Shown here: one piece after another, positions 1 to 9,576 of the stretch
Position numbering within the stretch: position 1 is the stretch's first letter
Layout: each line of letters opens with the position of its first letter
Source of the DNA: Chitinophagaceae bacterium
GTDB taxonomy: Bacteria > Bacteroidota > Bacteroidia > Chitinophagales > Chitinophagaceae
DNA length: 54,975 nucleotides
Direction: 5' to 3'
Assembly: GCA_004028795.1 (NCBI GenBank)
Contig: SAIW01000015.1
Coordinates: forward strand, 1 to 54,975
Translations under genes and position numbers: made by a program
Notes under the pieces: model-generated
Database searches by the model: none
Told to the model about the DNA's origin: nothing
The model's input: the letters and a program-made list of their open reading frames with translations, nothing else

Positions 1-2
1 GA

Positions 3-488
3 GTTGAATACGATAATTCATTTACAGGAACAGCTTATTCTCATGCATTTATGTTATTCTCTTTTTTGCAATTTGATACTTGTTTTTTAAAAATCTTAGA
101 TAAACCGATGGTGATTTGCAGGGTAAGTGGGGGGAATACTTTTTTAGATAAGGGCTTGGCAAATAGAATTTTTATAGATTTTGATGGATATTATAAAATT
201 TCGAAATTACATTATTTTGATAAGACCACTCAGAATGCATTACTGAAAATAATTTCAAACCTTCATCCACTTTATCGCCTATTAAGAATTAAATGTTATT
301 CTAGCAAAGAAGATTGGAATAAATTGTATAACTCTTTAATACTAGCTAATTATCCAGTTGTTTATCTAAGGATACTAAGACTCATTCCACTTTCTTTGGC
401 ACATTCTTTTAGTGGCATTATGCCTGCTTTTGTTTGGTTAAAAAAATATATAAGACACTCGAAGTTTATTTTCGGTATAAAAAACTAA
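3..488 (+). CDS. Glycosyltransferase family 2-like protein, C-terminal part
   Basis: The reading frame is open from the first in-frame codon of the window with no stop upstream, so only the C-terminal part (about 162 residues) is visible and the start lies outside. The visible part reads EYDNSFTGTAYSHAF near its beginning, which resembles the region after the GT-A core of abequosyltransferase-like family 2 enzymes, followed by a mostly alpha-helical tail rich in aromatic and basic residues. The catalytic DxD region is not in the window, so the sugar donor cannot be judged. It is the first of a co-directional polysaccharide gene set, and its 3' end overlaps the polymerase-like gene. The family assignment rests on weak resemblance and context. 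Confidence 0.55.
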   Translation, partial: VEYDNSFTGTAYSHAFMLFSFLQFDTCFLKILDKPMVICRVSGGNTFLDKGLANRIFIDFDGYYKISKLHYFDKTTQNALLKIISNLHPLYRLLRIKCYSSKEDWNKLYNSLILANYPVVYLRILRLIPLSLAHSFSGIMPAFVWLKKYIRHSKFIFGIKN

Positions 489-1834
489 ATATTATTTACA
501 ATCTACTTTATTTAATTGCACTAGCTTTTTTTTTCGTAGCAATATTATTTTTTGTAAAAAAATGCCGAGTTCAGTTAAAGCAGGATTTTATTCTAATAGC
601 ATTTTTACTATTAAGTATTGTATATATAATTTTTGTACCAGCTTTTAACTTCTTTCAATTACCTGATGGAGCTCAAAAGAGAAATTATCTAAAAGTAACC
701 TTATATATACTATATTTTTTTTATGCCCCTTTTCTTCTTTTTTCTTTTTTCCTTAGAAGCAGAAAGAAAAGGAAAGTATCTGATAAAATTTCAATTAGTA
801 GTAAAAAAGCTAGTGGCTTAGCTTTTTCATTGTTTTTTTTTACAATTTTATTTCTTTGGATATCTATAAGACAAAATATTTTTTTTTCAAGAGCAGCTTC
901 CTATGACACTGAACTTAAAACAAATCTTTCTTTTTTTGATTTTTTAATTTATAATTCTTTTGTGAGGTATGGCTCAATGATTATCTCTTTTTTATACCTT
1001 ATTCAAAAATTTTCGGTCAATAAAAATACGATATTACGCCTAAGTACAGCCTTATTTACATTGGTTTATATTCTATTTTGTATTGTTAACTCTAGGCAAA
1101 TGATATTTGTTTTCTTATTTCAGTTTATCGGGTTTTTCTTTTTTTTTAATAACAATATCAAAGCTTTAAAAAAAAGAATTCCTTTAATAATAATAATATC
1201 TGCTTTTGTTTCTTATGGCATTAAAACCACTTTAAATGCCAGATATTTATTAACTGAAACTGATGGAAAGGTTTCTTTCCAAATACTCAACCCTTTTTTA
1301 AAGGTCGATGAAAATGTTTCAGAGTCTCTAAATACCAGATTAGATGCTATTTTTTTGATGGCTGAAATGACACCTGAAGCAGAAAAAAAAGGATATGCTT
1401 GGGGAAAGGCATGGGCAATACCCCTTTTTCTTATAGTTGGCCCTGTATTATATCCACAAGAGGCAGCTTTTTTAAAAGCTACTTATATGACAGATGCTGA
1501 ATCATATTTGTTAGTTACTTATACTAATCTTCAAAACTCAACAATGGATTTTAACTCAATTTTTTTAACAGATGCATATTGTAATTTTTCTGCTTTAGGG
1601 TTCTTATTAGCTGCAATAGTTTTCGCTGTATTGATTTCTTTTATACAACAAAATGTTACTATAGTTTCTGGAAACAGAATTGTATTTATACTGGCATTAT
1701 ACTTTTACTCAAAAATTTTTGTTATTGAAAACGAGCTGATATCTATACCACTTAATTTTTTTAAGGCCATACCAGTACTTTTAGTATTATTAATATTTTG
1801 CCCTATCAAAGTTCAAAGAAATGAAAAAAACTAA
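434..1834 (+). CDS. O-antigen/capsule polymerase-like membrane protein (Wzy type)
   Basis: A 466-residue integral membrane protein with roughly ten or more hydrophobic segments, short charged loops and one longer soluble stretch around residues 265-330. This is the profile of Wzy polymerases, which join lipid-linked repeat units in the periplasm. Sequence conservation in Wzy is too low to prove it by motif, so the call rests on topology, length and position among glycosyltransferase genes. The start is uncertain: the longest frame begins with TTG at 434 inside the preceding gene, and there is no ATG near the N-terminus. The 3' end overlaps the next glycosyltransferase by 14 bases, suggesting translational coupling. 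No Wzx flippase is visible; it may lie upstream of the window. Confidence 0.65.
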   Translation: MVKKIYKTLEVYFRYKKLNIIYNLLYLIALAFFFVAILFFVKKCRVQLKQDFILIAFLLLSIVYIIFVPAFNFFQLPDGAQKRNYLKVTLYILYFFYAPFLLFSFFLRSRKKRKVSDKISISSKKASGLAFSLFFFTILFLWISIRQNIFFSRAASYDTELKTNLSFFDFLIYNSFVRYGSMIISFLYLIQKFSVNKNTILRLSTALFTLVYILFCIVNSRQMIFVFLFQFIGFFFFFNNNIKALKKRIPLIIIISAFVSYGIKTTLNARYLLTETDGKVSFQILNPFLKVDENVSESLNTRLDAIFLMAEMTPEAEKKGYAWGKAWAIPLFLIVGPVLYPQEAAFLKATYMTDAESYLLVTYTNLQNSTMDFNSIFLTDAYCNFSALGFLLAAIVFAVLISFIQQNVTIVSGNRIVFILALYFYSKIFVIENELISIPLNFFKAIPVLLVLLIFCPIKVQRNEKN

Positions 1835-2834
1835 GATATGTTTTCATGCAAGAGGTATAAAAGATAATTTTAAATTAATTGATTTTTATTCGAATGATAT
1901 TAAAATACTCGAAGAACTTGGATATGATGTTCACTTAAGCTGGAAAACATCGACTATATCCTTTAATTGTGATGCTTATTATATTTGGTGGTGGTCATCT
2001 GGTATAATTCCTTTGCTAATTGCAAAACTTAGAAGGAAGCCTGCTATCATGATTGGTAATATTCACTTACAAGACCAATCAATACAAGGATATTATAGTC
2101 GACCCTTCTACATAAGATTTTTTATTAAATTTAGCTTAAAGTTTTCAGATGTTCAGTTAACAACATCAAAAATTGAATTAGAAGGTATTATTAAATTAGG
2201 AGCAAAGAAGCCTCATTTTATTTACCATGCTATAGATGTTAATAAGTATGAATTTAGCCCAGTTGAAAATCGAAAAAATTTTTTGCTATGTGTATCTAGA
2301 TTCTTTATGTTCAATATCAAGCGAAAGAAATTAATAGAATTGTTATTTGCATTCAGTAAAATTCATACACAAATACCAGATTATCAGTTAGTCCTTGTCG
2401 GGAATAAAGATGATGATGGATTTGAATACCTTATGTCTGAAATTAAGAAACTTAACTTAACCGATAAGGTTATTTTACCAGGCTTTATTTCAGAAATTGA
2501 AAAGCTTGAATTATATAAAAAATGTTGCCTTTATTTGCAACCAACTGAATATGAAGGTTTTGGGATGGCTATTGCTGAGAATATGGCTTCAGGAAGTCCT
2601 ATAATTACAAGTAAAAAAGGTGCAGTTGAGGAAATTGCCGATGGGTGTGTAATGTTTGTTGATCCTAATAACCCCGAAGAAATTGCTAATGGGATTATTA
2701 GTTTAATTTATGACGTACAATTAAGAAAACAATTTTCTGAAAAGGGCAGGTTGAGAATAATTAAATCTTTTCAAATTGAGAATCGGAAACTAGCCATCAA
2801 AGAGTTATTTGATAGTTTATTTAATGTAAAATAA
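1821..2834 (+). CDS. Glycosyltransferase family 4 (GT-B fold)
   Basis: A 337-residue GT-B enzyme that would transfer a sugar from a nucleotide donor to the growing repeat unit on the cytoplasmic face of the membrane. The C-terminal half carries the family signature: a donor-site segment EGFGMAIAENMASGSP (around residues 243-258) with the EX7E-type glutamates, followed by GAVEEIADG. The N-terminal acceptor domain contains the tryptophan-rich stretch YIWWWSSGI. The ATG lies inside the end of the polymerase-like gene, and the next gene follows after 9 bases, so it belongs to the same operon. Donor and acceptor cannot be predicted from the sequence. Confidence 0.85.
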   Translation: MKKTKICFHARGIKDNFKLIDFYSNDIKILEELGYDVHLSWKTSTISFNCDAYYIWWWSSGIIPLLIAKLRRKPAIMIGNIHLQDQSIQGYYSRPFYIRFFIKFSLKFSDVQLTTSKIELEGIIKLGAKKPHFIYHAIDVNKYEFSPVENRKNFLLCVSRFFMFNIKRKKLIELLFAFSKIHTQIPDYQLVLVGNKDDDGFEYLMSEIKKLNLTDKVILPGFISEIEKLELYKKCCLYLQPTEYEGFGMAIAENMASGSPIITSKKGAVEEIADGCVMFVDPNNPEEIANGIISLIYDVQLRKQFSEKGRLRIIKSFQIENRKLAIKELFDSLFNVK

Positions 2835-2843
2835 TATTAAATT

Positions 2844-4751
2844 ATGTGCGGAATTTCAGGAGCGTTAGTTTTCAACAAATCAGTTAATAGACTTACAGAA
2901 GATTATTTAACCAAAATTAGAGACACTATGACAAATAGAGGACCTGATGGAGGTGCTAATTGGATTAATAGCGACAAAAATGTCGGGTTGAGCCATAGGC
3001 GATTATCTATTATTGACTTGTCTGATACGGCAAATCAACCTATGTCTAATTTACAAAAAAATATTTATATTGTTTTCAACGGAGAAATATACAATCATAA
3101 AGAAATTAAAGATGAACTCAATACTTTAAAACAATATACTTGGATTACAGACCATTCTGATACTGAAGTTATTATACATGCATATGAACAATGGGGAATT
3201 GAATGTGTTCATAAACTTCGAGGAATGTTTGCTTTTGCTTTATGGGATAATACTATTAAAAAACTTTGGCTGGTAAGGGACCGCCTAGGTATTAAGCCTT
3301 TGTATTTTAGCTTTATTGATAATAAGGTTGTTTTTGCATCTGAGATAAAGGCAATTCTACAAGACGATAAATGTAAGAGAGAAGTAAATGAAGATGCTTT
3401 TTATCATTATTTATCATTTATGACTACACCGGCCCCGTCAACACTTTTTAAAGATATTCAGAAAATGAAACCTGGGACGTGGATGTGCATAGACTTAAAT
3501 GGAGATATAGAAGAGAAAAAATATTGGGATATTTGGGATAATGCAAAAAATATTGGAGATAAATCAGACGAGGAACTTTCTAAAATGATTTTAGATGAGC
3601 TTAGGGTATCAGTTCAACTGAGAAAAGTAAGCGACGTACCTGTTGGAGTTTTTTTATCTGGTGGTATTGACTCAAGCACTAATACGGCATTATTTTCGGA
3701 GGGCGAAAATACTAACGTTAAAACCTTTTCTATTGGCTATGAAGGAGAATTCAGTTCGTATAAAAACGAAACATATTATGCAAAAAAAATGGCTCAAAGT
3801 GTTAATGCTGAATATTATGAAAAACTCCTAACACTTGATGATCTTATTGATTTCTTGCCTACAATGGTTGAACTTCAGGATGAACCTATTGCTGATCCAG
3901 TTTGCGTACCTGTATATTATGTTTCCAAGCTAGCAAGAGAAAACGGTGTTATTGTATGTCAAGTAGGAGAAGGGGCAGATGAACTTTATTGGGGATATCC
4001 TACCTGGAAATTAAAATGGCAACTTCAAGAAACAATTGATAAAATACCATTAAATAAAATTGTTTCAAAATTAGGGATGGTAATTCTTCAGGTAGCAGGC
4101 AAAGGTAAAAGTGTACATTATGAAGCTCTTAGAAGAGCAAGTAAAGGACAACCAATATTTTGGGGTGGTGCTGACTTCTTTACTGAGAAACAGAAAGAGC
4201 AAGTTTTATCTGATAGGCTTAGAAAAAAGTTCCGTAATCATACTTCATGGGAAGCAATAGAGCACCACTATAATTATTTCAAAAAAAATGCATGGGAGCC
4301 ATCCAATTTAAATTGGATGACTTATTTAGATTTAAATTTCAGATTACCAGAACTTCTTTTAATGCGAGTTGATAAAATGAGTATGGGAGTTAGCTTAGAA
4401 GGACGTGTGCCTTTTTTAGACTATAAATTTGTAGAGTTATCAATGAGTATTCCTGAAAAAACTAAAACAAAAAATGGGGAACTTAAATATATACTTAAAA
4501 AAGCAGTTAGAGGCATTATTCCAGATGAATTTATTGACAGAAAAAAACAAGGATTTGGCGTACCTGTTCAAGAGTTTTTATTAGATAAATTAGGTTCAAA
4601 AGCGAAAGAAGAAATTTTAAACGTCTGTGATGAAACTGACTTTTTAGATAAACGTGGAGTTTTGAAATTATTTAAAGAAAATGATAGTGCAAGAATATGG
4701 ATGCTTTTAAATTTTGCCATGTGGTGGAAACATTATATCAAGCCTAAGTAA
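2844..4751 (+). CDS. asnB: Asparagine synthase (glutamine-hydrolysing) family protein
   Basis: 635 residues with the two domains of AsnB. The N-terminal class II glutaminase starts MCGISG, so Cys2 is the nucleophile after removal of Met1, and it has RGPDGG, SHRRLSIIDLS and NGEIYNH. The synthetase domain has the PP-loop SGGIDSS near residue 270. The family makes asparagine from aspartate, ATP and glutamine. Members inside polysaccharide operons are often thought to amidate a uronic acid or another acidic sugar of the repeat unit, and the position between a glycosyltransferase and a nucleotide-sugar epimerase supports that as an inference. Both active sites look intact. The gene symbol reflects the family only. 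Confidence 0.9.
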   Translation: MCGISGALVFNKSVNRLTEDYLTKIRDTMTNRGPDGGANWINSDKNVGLSHRRLSIIDLSDTANQPMSNLQKNIYIVFNGEIYNHKEIKDELNTLKQYTWITDHSDTEVIIHAYEQWGIECVHKLRGMFAFALWDNTIKKLWLVRDRLGIKPLYFSFIDNKVVFASEIKAILQDDKCKREVNEDAFYHYLSFMTTPAPSTLFKDIQKMKPGTWMCIDLNGDIEEKKYWDIWDNAKNIGDKSDEELSKMILDELRVSVQLRKVSDVPVGVFLSGGIDSSTNTALFSEGENTNVKTFSIGYEGEFSSYKNETYYAKKMAQSVNAEYYEKLLTLDDLIDFLPTMVELQDEPIADPVCVPVYYVSKLARENGVIVCQVGEGADELYWGYPTWKLKWQLQETIDKIPLNKIVSKLGMVILQVAGKGKSVHYEALRRASKGQPIFWGGADFFTEKQKEQVLSDRLRKKFRNHTSWEAIEHHYNYFKKNAWEPSNLNWMTYLDLNFRLPELLLMRVDKMSMGVSLEGRVPFLDYKFVELSMSIPEKTKTKNGELKYILKKAVRGIIPDEFIDRKKQGFGVPVQEFLLDKLGSKAKEEILNVCDETDFLDKRGVLKLFKENDSARIWMLLNFAMWWKHYIKPK

Positions 4752-4767
4752 CTAGTAAAGTTAGATA

Positions 4768-5874
4768 ATGATTAAAATTATAAGTATCGTAGGGGCACGA
4801 CCCAACTTCATGAAAGTAGCTCCATTACACAGAGCATTTGTAAAAACGAATTTAATCGAATCAAAAATTGTGCATACAGGGCAACACTTTGATGAAAAGA
4901 TGAGCGACGTTTTTTTTAAACAGCTTGAATTGCCAAAGCCTAATTATTACTTAGGTATCGGCGGCGGCTCTCATACTCAAGTAACTGCTAAAACAATGCT
5001 TGAACTTGAACAAATTTTTGAGAAAGAAAAGCCAGATTTAATCCTTGTTGTTGGAGATGTCAATGCTACAGTTGCGGCTTCTGTAGTAGCGGTAAAAATG
5101 GGAATATCTTTAGCTCATGTGGAAGCAGGGTTAAGAAGCGGAGATAGAAAAATGCCTGAAGAAATTAATAGAATTATTACAGATAGTATTTCTAATTTAT
5201 TATTCGTAACAGAAAGTGCAGGATTAGTAAACTTAGCCAAAGAAAATATTTCTGATGATAAAATTTTCTTTGTAGGGAATGTGATGATTGATTCTTTGAT
5301 ATATTATTTAAAGAAAGCCGAGCAATCAACTATTCTCTATGAACTTGGACTAGAAAAATATCAATACATTCTAGTAACTATGCATAGACCTTCAAATGTA
5401 GATACTCAAGAAGGCCTTGAAAAAATAGTACAGATATTGTTAGAAATAGCAAAAACAAAAAAAGTTGTCTTTCCGATTCATCCTAGAACGAAAAATAATT
5501 TTTCAAAATACTCTTTCTATACAAATATTATTAATAACAAAAATATTTTGCTTATTGAACCGCAAGGCTATCTTGAATTTTTGCAACTTATGAAAAATAC
5601 TTTGATGTTACTAACAGATTCAGGAGGTATACAAGAAGAAAGCACCTACTTAAAGATTCCTTGTCTAACTTTCCGCGATACAACAGAGCGTCCCGTTACA
5701 GTAGAACTTGGTTCTAACCAATTGCTGCATGACTTAAAACCCACTACCGTAATAACGAAAGTAAATGAAATACTGGATGGTAAGGTAAAGGAAGGAATCA
5801 TCCCACCTCTATGGGATGGGTCTACAGCTGAAAGGGTTGCAAACATTATCATAAAAAAATACGCTAAACAATAA
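4768..5874 (+). CDS. wecB: UDP-N-acetylglucosamine 2-epimerase (non-hydrolysing)
   Basis: 368 residues, the usual length for WecB/MnaA, which interconverts UDP-GlcNAc and UDP-ManNAc in the cytoplasm. Clear family segments occur in order: GARPNFMKVAPL at the N-terminus, HTGQHFDEKMSDVF, GDVNATVAASVVAVK, HVEAGLRSGDRKMPEEINR, TMHRPSNVD, and in the C-terminal nucleotide-binding half TDSGGIQEE, RDTTERPVT and ELGSNQL. It lies 16 bases after asnB and 10 bases before the two-domain oxidoreductase, all on the same strand. The product would feed a ManNAc-derived residue into the repeat unit. Enzymes acting on other 2-acetamido sugars (FnlC type) share this fold, so the exact substrate is less certain than the family. 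Confidence 0.92.
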   Translation: MIKIISIVGARPNFMKVAPLHRAFVKTNLIESKIVHTGQHFDEKMSDVFFKQLELPKPNYYLGIGGGSHTQVTAKTMLELEQIFEKEKPDLILVVGDVNATVAASVVAVKMGISLAHVEAGLRSGDRKMPEEINRIITDSISNLLFVTESAGLVNLAKENISDDKIFFVGNVMIDSLIYYLKKAEQSTILYELGLEKYQYILVTMHRPSNVDTQEGLEKIVQILLEIAKTKKVVFPIHPRTKNNFSKYSFYTNIINNKNILLIEPQGYLEFLQLMKNTLMLLTDSGGIQEESTYLKIPCLTFRDTTERPVTVELGSNQLLHDLKPTTVITKVNEILDGKVKEGIIPPLWDGSTAERVANIIIKKYAKQ

Positions 5875-5884
5875 GGTCGGCTTT

Positions 5885-8008
5885 ATGAAACAATTGATTC
5901 AGGATTTTAAGACAGGTAAAACAATACTTGAGGAAGTACCTGTGCCTGTAGTGAGACGAGGTACAGTTTTAATAAAAACAATAAATTCTCTCGTCTCAAC
6001 CGGAACAGAGAAAATGCTGGTAGAATTCGGAAAGGCTAACTTATTTCAAAAAGCTAAACAACAACCCGAAAAAGTACAACAGGTCATTAATAAAATAAAA
6101 ACGGATGGATTAAAGCCTACAGTTCAATCTGTTTTAAGAAAATTAAATGAACCTTTTCCTTTAGGTTACTGCAATGCTGGTATTGTAATAGATATTGGAG
6201 AAGGTGTAACCGAATTTAAGATTGGAGATAGGGTGGCTTCAAATGGTCATCATGCAGAAGTCATTTGTGTACCTAAAAATCTAGTAACAAAAATACCAGA
6301 TGAAGTAAGTTATCAAGAGGCTTCTTTTGCAGTAATAGGAGCTATCGCTTTACATAGTGTTCGTTTGGCGAACCCGACTTTTGGAGAAACTTTTGTAGTT
6401 GTCGGTTTAGGATTGGTAGGGCAAATAACAACTGATATCTTAAAAGCCAATGGCTGTAAAGTAATCGCATTCGATTTCGATCAGTCAAAAGTAGAACTGG
6501 CTAAACAAAATAATATAACCGCTTTTACTGTAGATAATAATACAGATGTTGTAAAGATTGTAACAAATTATACAAAAAATATTGGTGCGGATGGTGTAAT
6601 TATAACTGCTTCCACTAAAAGTGATGAAGTGATTTCGCAAGCCGCAAATATGTGTCGAAAAAAAGGTAGGGTTATATTAACGGGTGTAGTTGGTTTAAAT
6701 TTAAAACGATCTGACTTTTATGAAAAAGAAATCTCTTTTCAGGTTTCTTGTTCCTACGGACCTGGAAGGCATGATACTAACTATGAACAAAACGGTAATG
6801 ACTATCCCATATTTTATGTACGTTGGACAGAACAAAGAAACTTTGATTCATTTCTTCAGGCAATATCCCAGAAAATTATCAATGTTAAGAGACTGATAAG
6901 CGAAGAGATAGATTTGGAAGAATTTTATAAAGTATATGATCATTTAGAAAGTTCAAGGTCTATCGCTTCTATATTACGATATAAAGAACCCCTTATTGAA
7001 AAGAATGCTAATACTATCAAGGTAAATGATTTTACATTACAACCACAAGTACCAAATATCGGGCTTGTGGGAGCAGGTAACTTTACAAGATCAATAGTAT
7101 TACCCTCGCTCAAAAAAAACAAAGCAGTAATTAAGTCAATTTCATCTTCAATGGGGTTAAATGCTAAAATACTTGCAAAAAAATATAATATAGCATATTC
7201 AACTACTGATAATAATATTATTTTAACTGATGAAGATATTAATGCAATTGTTGTTACCACTCCTCATAATACACATGCAGGTATAGTTATTGCAGGGCTA
7301 AAAAATAATAAGCATGTCTTTGTAGAAAAACCATTAGCTCTTACTAATAATGAAATCGATTCTATCATTCAAGCTAAAAAAGTATCTGAAAAAACAGTAT
7401 TTGTAGGATTTAACAGGAGATTCTCTCCCTATATTCAGGATGCAAAAAAAATGCTTGGGGAAATTTCATCGCCAATAAATGTAACGGTAACTATGAATGC
7501 CGGTTTTTTGCCAACCTCTCATTGGACACAAGATATTAAAGTTGGGGGTGGTAGAATCATAGGTGAAGCTTGCCATTTAATAGACCTTATAACTTTTCTG
7601 ACAGGTAGTTTAGTAGATAGAGTAATTATGGCCTCAAATGGTACAACATCAGATGTCACTACTGATAACGCGAGCATGCTATTAAAGTATAAAAATGGCT
7701 CATTGGGTGTTGTAAACTATTATTCAAATGGAAGTAAAGCTTACCCAAAGGAACGGGTAGAAATATTCAGTGATAACAGGAATATAATTATAGATAATTT
7801 TAAAAAATCCACTTATTACGGCTTTAAAAAAAGCGGATTATCTAAAGGTCAGGATAAAGGACATGACTTACAATTCAAGCTTTTTATTGAAAACCTAGTA
7901 AATGGCGGAGAGCCTTATATAAAATTTGATGAGATTATCAACACTTCACGAACAGCTATAGCAGCTTTAGAATCTCTTAAAACCGGAACTTGGATATGTA
8001 TTCCTTAA
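5885..8008 (+). CDS. Two-domain oxidoreductase: zinc-dehydrogenase-like plus Gfo/Idh/MocA
   Basis: 707 residues. Residues 1-365 resemble medium-chain (zinc-type) dehydrogenases, with a GxGxxG-like nucleotide site VVGLGLVGQITTDIL near residue 180. Residues 390-700 form a Gfo/Idh/MocA dehydrogenase with a second Rossmann motif (IGLVGAGNF) and the family EKP motif in FVEKPLAL. This arrangement is known from polysaccharide loci, where it sits beside a heparinase II/III-like gene, as here (overlapping by 13 bases). It may oxidise, reduce or epimerise a sugar or nucleotide sugar, but the reaction is unknown to me. The canonical zinc-binding cysteine pattern of alcohol dehydrogenases is not obvious in the first domain, so that half may work without structural zinc. 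Confidence 0.85.
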   Translation: MKQLIQDFKTGKTILEEVPVPVVRRGTVLIKTINSLVSTGTEKMLVEFGKANLFQKAKQQPEKVQQVINKIKTDGLKPTVQSVLRKLNEPFPLGYCNAGIVIDIGEGVTEFKIGDRVASNGHHAEVICVPKNLVTKIPDEVSYQEASFAVIGAIALHSVRLANPTFGETFVVVGLGLVGQITTDILKANGCKVIAFDFDQSKVELAKQNNITAFTVDNNTDVVKIVTNYTKNIGADGVIITASTKSDEVISQAANMCRKKGRVILTGVVGLNLKRSDFYEKEISFQVSCSYGPGRHDTNYEQNGNDYPIFYVRWTEQRNFDSFLQAISQKIINVKRLISEEIDLEEFYKVYDHLESSRSIASILRYKEPLIEKNANTIKVNDFTLQPQVPNIGLVGAGNFTRSIVLPSLKKNKAVIKSISSSMGLNAKILAKKYNIAYSTTDNNIILTDEDINAIVVTTPHNTHAGIVIAGLKNNKHVFVEKPLALTNNEIDSIIQAKKVSEKTVFVGFNRRFSPYIQDAKKMLGEISSPINVTVTMNAGFLPTSHWTQDIKVGGGRIIGEACHLIDLITFLTGSLVDRVIMASNGTTSDVTTDNASMLLKYKNGSLGVVNYYSNGSKAYPKERVEIFSDNRNIIIDNFKKSTYYGFKKSGLSKGQDKGHDLQFKLFIENLVNGGEPYIKFDEIINTSRTAIAALESLKTGTWICIP

Positions 8009-9576
8009 AAAATCATTTCAGTCTATATTTACATACTATAAGGTTTTTAAAATGGAAACAGATTTATTATAGAATTTATTATAATATAAGAAAAAAAATA
8101 AAACTTTTTAGGTATAAAACTAAAAAAAAATCAAAGTATAGTATAAGTTTACTTTTGCTTCAAACATCAATTAATAATAAACCCTCTTATTTCAATGATG
8201 GCTCTTTTTTATTCTTAAACCTGCGAAAAAATTATTCAGATATAAATTGGAACGATATGTCTGAAGGGAAACTTTGGTGTTATAATTTAAATTACTTTGA
8301 CTTTCTTGACAGCCCTGATGTTTCTGTCCAAAAAGGGTTAGAATTTATTAACGATTTTATTGATAAACTTAATAGTCAAAGTAAAGGTTTAGAATCTTAT
8401 CCAATATCAATAAGAGGTATTAATTGGATAAAATTTTTCAGTAATAATAAAATTACTCCTGATAAGAAAGTTACAGACTCTTTAATTAGCCAATACGACT
8501 ATTTATTTTCTAATATAGAATATCACATTTTAGGAAACCATCTTTTAGAGAATGGCTTTTCATTACTATTTGCAGCGGCATTTTTCAACAATAAAAAGTA
8601 TTATAAAAAGGCCCTCTTAATTATAAGAAAGGAACTTGATGAACAAATACTGGAAGATGGAGCACATTTTGAATTAAGTCCTATGTATCATCAAATTGTC
8701 CTTTTTCGAATATTGGATAGTATTAATATGTTGAAAAATAACAGCTCTTTTTGCGATTATCAATTACTGAATTTTTTAAAAGAGAAAGCACAGCTAATGT
8801 TATCATGGATTAAAGCCGTTACATTTAATAATGGTGAAATACCTATGGTTAATGATTGTGCTAAAGACATAGCTCCCTCTACAAATGAAATTATTGAATA
8901 TGCAAATAGGTTACATATAAATGTAGACAATAATGTGCCTCTTCAAGGAAGCGGCTACCGAATGTATAAAACACCTTTTTATGAATGTTTTGTCGATGTT
9001 GGCTCTATAGGTCCCGATTATTTAACAGCACATTCGCATGCTGATACTTTATCATTTATTTTAAACACAAATGATAAACATTTTATTGTTGATACTGGTA
9101 CTTCAACTTATTCAAATGGAGTAATAAGAGAAATTGAGCGTGGAACTGAAGCTCATAATACATTAGTTTATAAAGGACAAAATCAATCGCAAGTTTGGGG
9201 AGCATTCAGAGTAGCTAAAAGAGCTAAAATTACTCATTTAGAAGAACATAATGAGCAAGTTGTTGCCCAGCATAATGGTTATGAAATTCCACATACAAGA
9301 GAGTTTTGCTTCTTGAAAAAAAAAATTAAAATCAAAGATTCATTTCAAAATGGGAATGAAAAAGCTTATATTCTTTTTCATTTTCACCCTGAAGTTAAAA
9401 TAATTGCTTTTGACCAACAATACTGTTATACAGATAGAGGGAAAATAAATTTTGAGAAAGCAATAAATATAGAAATACAAGAATACTCTTTCGCTAACGG
9501 ATTTAATAAAACCTTGAGGGCATTGAAACTAAAGGTTGAAATACTGAATAATTTAATCACAACTATTGAATTATGA
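7996..9576 (+). CDS. Heparinase II/III-like protein of a polysaccharide synthesis locus
   Basis: About 526 residues from the ATG at 7996; an in-frame TTG six bases earlier is a weaker option. The N-terminal two thirds looks like the alpha/alpha toroid of polysaccharide lyases, with YHILGNHLLENG and LSPMYHQIVLFRILD. The C-terminal part carries the heparinase II/III beta-sandwich signature, including AHSHADTLSF and GTEAHNTLVY. No signal peptide is visible: the N-terminus is basic and hydrophilic. That points away from secreted glycan degradation and toward a role in building or editing the polymer. It overlaps the two-domain oxidoreductase upstream and the glycosyltransferase downstream (4 bases), so the three are probably co-translated. 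Its true substrate is unknown. Confidence 0.85.
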   Translation: MYSLKNHFSLYLHTIRFLKWKQIYYRIYYNIRKKIKLFRYKTKKKSKYSISLLLLQTSINNKPSYFNDGSFLFLNLRKNYSDINWNDMSEGKLWCYNLNYFDFLDSPDVSVQKGLEFINDFIDKLNSQSKGLESYPISIRGINWIKFFSNNKITPDKKVTDSLISQYDYLFSNIEYHILGNHLLENGFSLLFAAAFFNNKKYYKKALLIIRKELDEQILEDGAHFELSPMYHQIVLFRILDSINMLKNNSSFCDYQLLNFLKEKAQLMLSWIKAVTFNNGEIPMVNDCAKDIAPSTNEIIEYANRLHINVDNNVPLQGSGYRMYKTPFYECFVDVGSIGPDYLTAHSHADTLSFILNTNDKHFIVDTGTSTYSNGVIREIERGTEAHNTLVYKGQNQSQVWGAFRVAKRAKITHLEEHNEQVVAQHNGYEIPHTREFCFLKKKIKIKDSFQNGNEKAYILFHFHPEVKIIAFDQQYCYTDRGKINFEKAINIEIQEYSFANGFNKTLRALKLKVEILNNLITTIEL